From Siderastrea siderea (taxonomy: Eukaryota > Cnidaria > Anthozoa > Scleractinia > Rhizangiidae): a stretch of DNA of 64,000 bases. The DNA lies in the NCBI GenBank assembly GCA_964030785.1, contig OZ034968.1:73764427-73828426 (forward strand), in the 5' to 3' direction. The stretch's first letter is position 1. Each line of letters starts with the position of its first letter. Below are positions 40,670 through 47,519 of the stretch, in pieces. The notes under the pieces are model-generated. The model had not been told where the DNA came from. It saw only the letters and a list, made by a program, of their open reading frames with translations, and searched no databases. A program made the translations under genes and the position numbers.

Positions 40670-41533
40670 TTAAAAGAGTCGGCCGTAACTGACGGTCTCT
40701 AGACCTTTCTGCCAGTTCTCCACACTGTCACTGTACTTGGGGGGTGGTGGAGCTGGGGCCACCATCATTTCTTGACGGTTCTTGAGCTCTTGAATTTCTC
40801 GTAACAATTGTTTCTCATAGTCTGTCAGGGGTCGTTCTCGTTCCACGTCCTCTTTGCTTTGGACTCGAGGGGGCGGGCCAGGGATGTCATAGCCCCTCTT
40901 GGGATATCCTTGAGCATCACGGGTGGGTGCTTCAGCTTGTTGATCGGCTTTTTTGGGAGGGTTGTCATGAAACCACGTCCAGTACTTGGAACCCAAGGGT
41001 TGATCGGCCCATCGGAAGAAGCCACACGTTTTCTTGGAACAAGTCAGAAACAACCGATCGGGGTTCTGGGTCGAATGACTCTGTTGAAGCGTAGCGGGTT
41101 CACGGCAAAAGCATTGCAAACCACCCCACATGTCCAACACTTCTACATGAGGTTGACTATACACGGCTTTCATATACTCCAGAACTTTATCTTGACCACA
41201 AAACAGTAAACACGGTTGCATGGGACATTTCACATACTTCCATCCCTTTTGAGATTCTCGGGCCTCCAAACGCACCTCATGGTAAGGACATACCATAGTG
41301 TCCACTGAACTGGGAGGATCATACACGGTCGTCAAGGTGAATTGAGGTGATGGGGGTGATTGCTCCACCATGTCATTCAATTCTTTCATCATATCTTCCA
41401 CAGCAGCTCGGGTGTCTTCCACCACGTCGCACACCACAGGATCACAGTCCACGGGCGTCATATGTTGAATGCTCTTCTTCTTCTTCTTCCCCTCTGGGGG
41501 ATGGGTTGATTTTCTCTTCCGATCGACAGACAT
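40670..41533 (-). CDS. GRF-type zinc-finger protein
   Basis: 287 residues from the ATG at 41533. A Lys-rich N terminus is followed by an acidic linker. A first Cys/His module (CPYHEVRLEA ... KCPMQPCLLFC, about 82-112) resembles a degenerate copy of the second, which has C-x-C (141, 143), NPDRLFLTC (157-165), C170 and FFRWAD. The NPxRxFxxC...CxFFxW pattern is the GRF zinc finger, known from NEIL3, APE2 and topoisomerase III, where it binds single-stranded DNA. A C-terminal coiled coil (YEKQLLREIQELKNRQEMM) may allow dimers. Its promoter has TATAAAAA at 41573-41580. A replication or single-strand-binding role is inferred. Confidence 0.7.
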   Translation of the reverse strand: MSVDRKRKSTHPPEGKKKKKSIQHMTPVDCDPVVCDVVEDTRAAVEDMMKELNDMVEQSPPSPQFTLTTVYDPPSSVDTMVCPYHEVRLEARESQKGWKYVKCPMQPCLLFCGQDKVLEYMKAVYSQPHVEVLDMWGGLQCFCREPATLQQSHSTQNPDRLFLTCSKKTCGFFRWADQPLGSKYWTWFHDNPPKKADQQAEAPTRDAQGYPKRGYDIPGPPPRVQSKEDVERERPLTDYEKQLLREIQELKNRQEMMVAPAPPPPKYSDSVENWQKGLETVSYGRLF

Positions 41534-41749
41534 CGTACTCAAAGGTTGATGTCACCCCCTACCGACCCTGCCTTTTTATACCTTAGACCCTTGACTGTCA
41601 TTGGTCAGCTTCTCCTACCCGTATAAGGCCTTGTTATCTTCCCATTGGTCAGCTTGTTCAATCCAAATAAGGTCCTCTTGTCTTCCCATTGGTCAACTGC
41701 CCCTATTTAAGACGGTCCCTTGGTCACTAGATCTTCATTCTCAAAAGCC
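41534..41749. promoter_or_regulatory. Divergent promoter with three CCAAT boxes
   Basis: CATTGGTCAGCTT (twice) and CATTGGTCAACTG form three regularly spaced units (about 41600, 41645, 41689). TATAAAAA on minus (41573-41580) serves the GRF gene; TATTTAAG (about 41704) serves the SLOG gene. Confidence 0.75.
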
Positions 41750-42442
41750 ATGCCCCCTGACATCATGATCGGAGAACAAGATCTCGGTGCCTTGGAACTG
41801 CAAGTGGGTCATGGCCATGTGGTCTATACAGGGGGAGCCAAAGGTACGGATGCCCTCGTGGAAGAACAGGCCAAACACTTTGGGATGCAACTAGAAGTCC
41901 TGGTCCCCCCGAACCATCCTCGATCCACTTTCATCACCCCTTCTACGGTGGAAGTCCTGATGCTGGCCAACCCCCATCTTCACCAGGCGGCTGAGAAACT
42001 AGGCAAAAAAATGCCCAGTCATTTTTACACCCTGCAATTGCTGCAACGCAATTATCAATTGGCCAAAAAAGCCCATACCATCTATGCCTTTGGCATCTTG
42101 GAACCGGATCATAAACGCGTGAAAGGAGGCACTGGTTGGACTGTGCAATTGGCTATGGATCAAGGCAAACCCGTCTACCTGTTTGACATCCCCAGTCAAT
42201 CATGGTACCGCTCGGACCATTACTACCAAGTCAATGAGAATGCCGCCACCCTGGTGACTGGCAGTCAATTTGTTCCTTGGGGACCTAAAAAGCCCACCCT
42301 ACATCAAAGCAGTGCTATTGTGGGATCCCGGGATGTGGACGAGAAAACCCGAGCCGAAATTCAAGCCTTATTCAACCGCACCTTCTGTCTACCCGAGAAC
42401 ATTGATCAATTACGCATGGAACTGGAAGACTTTCATTTGTAA
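41750..42442 (+). CDS. SLOG (DprA/LOG-like Rossmann) domain protein
   Basis: 230 residues from the ATG at 41750. Nucleotide-pocket motifs of the SLOG superfamily: VVYTGGAKGTDALVEEQAKH (24-43) with the GGAxGxD signature, YAFGILEPD, then KGGTGWTVQLA (125-135) followed by GKPVYLFD. A GSRDVDEKTR motif (192-201), N-terminal in many bacterial relatives, lies near the C terminus here. SLOG proteins bind or process nucleotides and nucleotide-derived signals, often in conflict systems. It is transcribed rightward, alone, from a divergent promoter with three CCAAT boxes. The exact ligand is unknown. Confidence 0.75.
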   Translation: MPPDIMIGEQDLGALELQVGHGHVVYTGGAKGTDALVEEQAKHFGMQLEVLVPPNHPRSTFITPSTVEVLMLANPHLHQAAEKLGKKMPSHFYTLQLLQRNYQLAKKAHTIYAFGILEPDHKRVKGGTGWTVQLAMDQGKPVYLFDIPSQSWYRSDHYYQVNENAATLVTGSQFVPWGPKKPTLHQSSAIVGSRDVDEKTRAEIQALFNRTFCLPENIDQLRMELEDFHL

Positions 42443-42746
42443 TTTCTTAGTTTTTATTTTTTCAATCTGTACATAGCTTTTCTTTTTTAATTTTTTTACT
42501 TTTTATTTTTTTTCCAATTGTACATAGCCATTTTTATTTTTTCAAATTGTAGATTTTTCAATTGTACATAGGAACGCCCCACCCGCGTGGCAAAGAACAC
42601 AGACCACCCATTGTAACATCAACTCTTTTAATTAAAAAATTTTAAAAACTGACATCACTGAGTTTGCACGTGGATCATAAATAAATGTCTCTTGACTCAC
42701 AGTAGCCTTGACTCACAATAAAAACTCAACGGGAATTAAAAAATGT
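42443..42746. repeat. AT-rich tandem-like repeats, intergenic
   Basis: Three to four degenerate copies of TTTTTATTTTTTCAATTGTA followed by CATAG lie between about 42450 and 42575. After them are AATAAA signals (about 42680 and 42717) for the plus-strand gene. I see no gene in this stretch. Confidence 0.7.
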
Positions 42747-43283
42747 TCAAGGAAATAAAATACGACGCACGTGGTCCCGAATCTCCTCTCTCCTCTCTTG
42801 CTCCTCCCTCCGCCGCTCCTCTCGCTCCCGCTCCATCTCCCCGAAATACAACTTGATCCTTTGCCATGGGCGGGCCGCATGTACACGTGGCAGGTACAAC
42901 TCCAGTTCATTGTCGACCTCTTTAAATTGTTCTAAGGTCATCGGCCAGCGACATTCAAAATTCGACCGAATGCGGTGCTGGTCCACCCATGGGATGATTT
43001 TGTTGACCAGGGCTCCCAGCAACGCTTCCGTGATCTGTGGATGGGGCCGGCCCTCCCGATCACCATTCTCCGTCCAAACCACGCAGTTTAAAAATAATTG
43101 AAAAAACGCGACCACGCGCTGACGGGTGAGGGGGCGCCAGGTTTCCTGTCGTCTCTCCCTCATCAGTCTGGTCTGCCGATCCACCGCCGTTCGCTCTGGC
43201 CCCGCTCTCCTTCTCAAGTACTCTGGCCCACCCCCATTCACTGCACTGGCTAAAGAGCCCAAGGGCGTTCTTGTTTCTGACAT
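42747..43283 (-). CDS. Unknown helical protein with charged coiled-coil C terminus
   Basis: 178 residues. N terminus rich in Arg/Gly; the middle is helical (VVAFFQLFLNCVVW, LLGALVNKIIPWVDQ); the C terminus is a Glu/Arg repeat (EMEREREERRREEQERREE) likely to form a coiled coil. No family is recognised. A TATATA box lies at 43362-43367 on the complementary strand. It shares the right divergent promoter with the gene at 43541, mirroring the left-end arrangement, so an early or regulatory role is plausible. Confidence 0.65.
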   Translation of the reverse strand: MSETRTPLGSLASAVNGGGPEYLRRRAGPERTAVDRQTRLMRERRQETWRPLTRQRVVAFFQLFLNCVVWTENGDREGRPHPQITEALLGALVNKIIPWVDQHRIRSNFECRWPMTLEQFKEVDNELELYLPRVHAARPWQRIKLYFGEMEREREERRREEQERREEIRDHVRRILFP

Positions 43284-43540
43284 TTTTCACTTCACCAACT
43301 GACATAAGTCGTAAAGACTGAACTCAAAGCTAGGAGTGACGTCCTGGGGCCTCGCTTGACTTATATAGCCTGATTCGCGCAATGCACCATGGTCTATCTA
43401 AGGAGGGGGGAGGGGGGTCCCCCCACCCCGTCCCCTCTCAAAGCATGATGGGTCTTTTCTCTCATTGGCTCCTTCCCTCCCACGTGACCCTTTTGGTTCT
43501 CTATAAAAAACCCCCTGTCCCATTCCATCTTTCACACTCA
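43284..43540. promoter_or_regulatory. Right divergent promoter region
   Basis: Contains CACGTG, ATTGGCTCC (CCAAT type), the palindromic GGGGGGTCCCCCC and TATAAAAAA at 43502-43510 for the plus-strand gene. About 43380-43509 repeats the left promoter module (28076-28212) in opposite orientation. Confidence 0.8.
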
Positions 43541-43738
43541 ATGGATGATCCAGTCCTCAGTCCAGAAGCCCAACAAGTGATTGATCGTCTACGAGCCTTG
43601 TTATCTCGACTCGAAAAAGACTTGGAACAGATCCGCTTCAAAGCTTCTTATTTTGAACTGCTCCGACTTCATAGTCAAAAACAACTCAGTCGGAACGAAT
43701 TGGCTTTATTAACTTTGAAAAACTTCTACCGGTGGTGA
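43541..43738 (+). CDS. Small helical protein, tandem paralogue A
   Basis: 65 residues, helical: PEAQQVIDRLRALLSRLEKD, then FKASYFELLRLHSQKQLS and NELALL. TATA lies 38 bases upstream. The stop TGA is followed directly by the ATG of paralogue B, which shares the plan P-[EQ]-A-x-x-[VI]-I-[DE]-R-L ... ELxRL ... LL. Position at an early-type promoter suggests a small regulatory protein; family not recognised. Confidence 0.65.
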   Translation: MDDPVLSPEAQQVIDRLRALLSRLEKDLEQIRFKASYFELLRLHSQKQLSRNELALLTLKNFYRW

Positions 43739-43981
43739 ATGGGCGACAAACCCGACAAGGGTCCTAGCAAGGTCAGCCCTCAAGCCCTGCACATCATTGA
43801 ACGTTTGGGAGAGATCCGAAAACAAATCAAGCACCTGGTTCAACCTTTACGTTACAAGCTCACTTTTCAAGAACTGTGCCGACTCCGAAAAGAAGGGATC
43901 ATCACCACCGTCGAGTTTCAACTCTTGATCAATCCACTCTTTGATCCTTTCGTCGATCCTTTTGATCAAACCACTCTTTGA
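43739..43981 (+). CDS. Small helical protein, tandem paralogue B
   Basis: 80 residues. Core SPQALHIIERLGEIRKQI, FQELCRLRKEGI and EFQLL align with paralogue A; the C terminus adds a duplicated NPLFDPFVDPFD phrase. It starts at the base after the upstream stop (TGAATG), which suggests translation by reinitiation on a shared message. The GATCCTTT repeat at the end continues past the stop codon. Confidence 0.6.
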   Translation: MGDKPDKGPSKVSPQALHIIERLGEIRKQIKHLVQPLRYKLTFQELCRLRKEGIITTVEFQLLINPLFDPFVDPFDQTTL

Positions 43982-44005
43982 TCCTTTCACCGATCCTTTC
44001 GCCTG

Positions 44006-44395
44006 ATGGCTCAACCCCCACCATGTGTGATTTGTTTGATACCTCTCGCCAATTATACCACGTTGAGGTGCTGTGGTATTCCTTGTCATGTCGCCTGTGC
44101 CAAGCAACAGAACCATCAGCCCCGCCTATGCTCTACCTGCCACGTTCCTCTTGTCGTCCAGGAAGTCCTCCATGAAGACTGGAAAGAAGACCCGGATTTT
44201 ATGCAGCATGTCAAGGACGATTGGAAAAACAATCCTATCTGGTATGGCATTTGCTATGAGAACAACCACGCCCTCCAAGGATTCTGGGGAGAACTGCACG
44301 ATCCCTATGAGCCTCACCGCAAAACCCTCTACTTTCTGGGTCACACCAAAAGCCTAGCCATTGGACGGATGAAAACCTGTATCAGCTTCGCGTAA
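44006..44395 (+). CDS. RING-finger protein, candidate E3 ubiquitin ligase
   Basis: 129 residues. The N-terminal RING-like set has C7-x2-C10, then C22/C23, C27-H28, C31, C42 and C45 (start CVIC, end CSTC). The spacing fits a small C3HC4-type RING, which usually recruits an E2 enzyme. The rest is unrecognised, with WKEDPDFMQHVKDDW and a C-terminal aromatic segment. In viruses such proteins often redirect host proteins to degradation; here that is inference. A poly(A) signal lies at 44454-44459. Confidence 0.7.
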   Translation: MAQPPPCVICLIPLANYTTLRCCGIPCHVACAKQQNHQPRLCSTCHVPLVVQEVLHEDWKEDPDFMQHVKDDWKNNPIWYGICYENNHALQGFWGELHDPYEPHRKTLYFLGHTKSLAIGRMKTCISFA

Positions 44396-44453
44396 AAAAA
44401 AGGACACCCCCATGTTTGGCTTTTTTTTCTACTTGTTGTCAATACCAAGGATC

Positions 44454-44459
44454 AATAAA
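44454..44459 (+). terminator. poly(A) signal of the RING gene
   Basis: AATAAA about 60 bases after the RING stop codon; a converging minus-strand signal lies 28 bases further on. Confidence 0.65.
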
Positions 44460-44487
44460 AGATGTTGCATGACACTTTGTTGTGATC

Positions 44488-44493
44488 TTTATT
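44488..44493 (-). terminator. poly(A) signal of penton-like paralogue 3
   Basis: AATAAA on the minus strand 15 bases after the stop of the gene at 44509. Confidence 0.65.
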
Positions 44494-44508
44494 CATTCTC
44501 TACATAAA

Positions 44509-45561
44509 TCATGATCGTTGACTTTTTCTGGACAGTTCAAGGGTAATGATAGTTCTCCCTTGTTTGAAAGGAGCCGGTTGTCCATCAGCTGTTTGAATAT
44601 CCATGGCAATGCTGTCAAAGATGGTTTTGCCAAGAGGAAAATACATCCGTTGCGTCGTATCAAATTGATGATCGGTATTGCCGGCATCCAAGGTACGTAA
44701 AAATCCTTTCTCTTGATTTCCCACAATGCTCTGGGACACCAGATCCGTGTAAATCATTAATTGTTGTTGTCCTTGTTGCGGTTTGACCGTTTGCGTACTG
44801 GGAAAGACTTGTCGACTGAGATTCGGGCCCAAGAACAAATAATAATTGAAATCGGGGTGGGTAAAGCTGACGGACACATGACCAAACGGTGGATATTTGT
44901 TGGCAGGACCTTTCGTTACTTCCCATTTATGGCGATCGTTGTAATCCACGATATTTTTGACCAGATAATTTTTTTCTTGGACCACGCGTTCACTTGGTGT
45001 GCCATCTTTCACAAGGCCCATCAAGCCAGCGAATTTCCATTCCATTTCAAATTGCATGTTGACTGGTATGAGTACATACAACGAATCTAATTCGGGGGCG
45101 ATGCTTGTATTGGTGATTTTCACGTAAGGTTGAGCCAGATTGAGAGCCGCGAGTTGTTGTCGTTTCGCTTGATCGTCCACGTCCATTTTAGTTATATTCA
45201 TCATGACGTCCATGTGTTGTTTTTCCATTTCGTACGCAATGGCAATCCATGCTTCTTTCAAATTGGTGTAATACCCTGGGGGTAAATGGATTTGTTTCGT
45301 CACTTGAATCGGAGCCGTTCCCTCCGCACGTTTTGGTATGTATCTCACATCTGTTTTCAACCAATGTTTTTGACTATCTTCTTGCGTCCAATTCTGTTTG
45401 GTTTGATCTCCCCATTGTTGATTAAACCCCGGGTGGGAGATATGAACCAAGGCCGCTTCCCAATCATCTTCTACCAAATAATACGAACGAGGAAGTCGAA
45501 CCGTAAATTTTTGTCCCGTGCCTTGTGCTTGATCACTGATCAGGGTGATGTAAAAACTCAT
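44509..45561 (-). CDS. Penton-like minor capsid protein, paralogue 3
   Basis: 350 residues from the ATG at 45561 (an in-frame GTG lies 6 bases upstream). It begins MSFYITLISDQAQGTG and continues FTVRLPRSYYLVEDDWEAAL, matching the penton-type start of paralogues 1 and 2. LFLGPNLSRQVFP and the C-terminal FKQGRTIITLEL also match their LGPNL and F-x-x-G-x-T-[IL]-x-T-L motifs. It is apart from the other two, next to the right inverted repeat, with TATAAAA at 45590-45596. It could be a vertex, spike-base or minor capsid protein. Confidence 0.75.
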   Translation of the reverse strand: MSFYITLISDQAQGTGQKFTVRLPRSYYLVEDDWEAALVHISHPGFNQQWGDQTKQNWTQEDSQKHWLKTDVRYIPKRAEGTAPIQVTKQIHLPPGYYTNLKEAWIAIAYEMEKQHMDVMMNITKMDVDDQAKRQQLAALNLAQPYVKITNTSIAPELDSLYVLIPVNMQFEMEWKFAGLMGLVKDGTPSERVVQEKNYLVKNIVDYNDRHKWEVTKGPANKYPPFGHVSVSFTHPDFNYYLFLGPNLSRQVFPSTQTVKPQQGQQQLMIYTDLVSQSIVGNQEKGFLRTLDAGNTDHQFDTTQRMYFPLGKTIFDSIAMDIQTADGQPAPFKQGRTIITLELSRKSQRS

Positions 45562-45599
45562 GGTCACTACCTAACCCTAGGGTTTACCCTTTTATACCT

Positions 45600-45860
45600 A
45601 CCCCCGTTCCACAAATTGGACTTTGGACTTTGAGCCCGCGTTTTCTCAGCGGGTTTACTTCCTCTTGAGCCCACGATCCCTTTTTCACACTGGGCAGCGG
45701 TTTCCCATTCTAAATCACGTGACTTCCGGTTCCCATGAGCCCACGATCCCCTTTTTCCCACTGGTCAGCGGTTTCCCCCACCGGAAGTTCCTCTAGTCAC
45801 GTGATCGCTCTCGACCAATCAGAAGCCAGTCTGAGTCCCAAACGGTCCCCCCTTACTACT
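45600..45860 (-). repeat. Right terminal inverted repeat (261 bp)
   Basis: Reverse complement of the left repeat with no difference found by eye and the same length. It carries the same CACGTG and CCAAT motifs and lies next to the promoter of paralogue 3. Confidence 0.97.
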
Positions 45861-45866
45861 TGCATT
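45861..45866. repeat. Target site duplication TGCATT, right copy
   Basis: Identical to 23252-23257. Confidence 0.95.
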
Positions 45867-46872
45867 GTTGGTGATGTTGCTTTGTGTTTGTTTCTTTCCA
45901 ATTGTGATGAGTGGTTAATGAAAAAAAAACAAACAAAAATAAAAGTTGGTAAATATGCCATTTGAATTTTGGGAACTTTTTTTCGCGACGTGTAAACGGG
46001 ATCATGCACAAAAAAAATAACGCTTTTAATAGTGGAGCTTTACAAGACTCTTCAAAGACTTGTCTTGAATTTTAGATCGTTCATTGTAATGTAAACAAAA
46101 TGTTACAAGACCGAAGATAAAGTATGCTTTGACAAACATGTCATAGTTGTCAGTTCTGACGAGCCCCTTTCCGGAAGCCCATAACTTTACCACTAGCGCA
46201 AAAATCAAAGCATCGAGAAAACAGGGAATTGAGGATATTAAAGATTGCTATTTTGCCTCAAACCACGACTGAACCTATTTAAAAATGTGGCACAGAATTG
46301 GACACAATTGCATTCAAATGAAGATTCTTCAAATAACTCTCACCTCAAGTTATGAAGGACTGTTTCCAGTAGCGATTTTGTGGCCCTTAAAAACAATTTT
46401 CAAGGATCACACTGGTCGATTCGCAAGCGTTCTATTTTCTCATAAGATCCTCAAGTTCAAACAGGATCGCGCACACTGAGCAAACTAAAAGCTAAGAAAA
46501 ACCGCTATAGAGATTGCTCGGTAAGTGTGTTTAGTTAACTTTATATGTTGAAAACAAAAAGGAAAATGCGGTCAAGTAAGTACAGTGCTGACAAAAAAGT
46601 AAAATCTTCGTCAGGAATGAGATAAGTTCAACTGGATCGTTTTTATCACGTGCTTAAGCTTTTATGTCGCTATTCCGGTTACTTTCATGTCCAGTGTGAT
46701 TCGAATAGAAGCGTAGTCAGGCTGAAAACTATACCAGATTAACATGGCATCTCGTAAATATGATTTCTACAAGATATTATGAGAGATTCAAAATACTTAA
46801 AATAACTTGTTCAACAGACTGAAATGATTCCAACGGGATTTGATGAAAATGGTCGCTTGCAGCAAGCGAAAT
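45867..46872. other. Intergenic DNA, no supported gene
   Basis: No coding region, tRNA or bounded repeat seen. Confidence 0.5.
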
Positions 46873-47185
46873 TAGGGGCCGATTACATGACGAATTTCAG
46901 CCTGGTTAGCCGGGATGAGATTTCAGCTCGGCTTCCTGAACAAATCTTCTTAAACGACGTTTGCCATTACATGAAAAGAGTTTCAGCCCGGGATGAATTT
47001 CAGCCGGGTTAAACGGGCTGAAAAACGTCGTGTAATCGCTTTCAAATTTCAGCCCCGGCTGAAATATCACCTTGGGCAGGCACATCTCTTATTGTTATGG
47101 ATGTAAAACGCTTTGCCTTCAAATTTTTCAGCCCAATTATTAAACATTATGCCCATGCTCAAATTCGTCATGTAATCGGCCCCTA
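46873..47185. mobile_element. MITE with perfect 25-bp inverted ends
   Basis: TAGGGGCCGATTACATGACG plus five more bases is repeated exactly inverted at 47161-47185. The interior has repeated TTTCAGCC/GGCTGAAA motifs. No frame is coding. The TA at both outer edges could be part of the target site. Confidence 0.8.
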
Positions 47186-47519
47186 AATACATTGTCTATC
47201 AGTTAGCTAAAATGATTGACAGGAGTATGAAGACCGTTTCTAAAAAAAAAACGTAAAATATCGAGGAAAGACAGTAAGTAATACATATTATATAGAGGAA
47301 AGAGAATAATTACGCTATTGGTGGAGATATGGTAAAGCAAAACTCTGATTAAGTTAGCTGAATGTAAAATGTTACGCTCTATCTCCTCTATTGCTGTCTA
47401 TTTTAGTTTTGTTGTATCTTTCAACCTTTCCTTACAGCCGAAAACCATTCTAGCTGTGCCGAAAACGCTTAGTAGTAACTCATTTTTAATCAGGGTATAT
47501 TTGTTTCCAGCTGGCCAAA

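Larger units (their letters stand above)
23258..45860. mobile_element. Complete Maverick/Polinton (adintovirus-like) element, 22,603 bp
   Basis: It has identical 261-bp inverted ends starting AGTAGTAAGG and a perfect 6-bp target duplication. The gene set defines this class: DNA polymerase B, DDE integrase with chromodomain, FtsK/HerA-type packaging ATPase, adenain-type protease and double-jelly-roll-type capsid protein. GC content is visibly higher than in the flanks. Most virion genes run leftward; accessory genes near the left end and right part run rightward. No frameshift or stop breaks any recognisable gene, so it is young and possibly competent. Confidence 0.97.

Noticed and set aside
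23258..45860. Bacterial prophage or contaminating contig
   Set aside because: Host introns on both sides, a perfect 6-bp duplication, a chromodomain integrase and TATA/poly(A) signals show a eukaryotic insertion.
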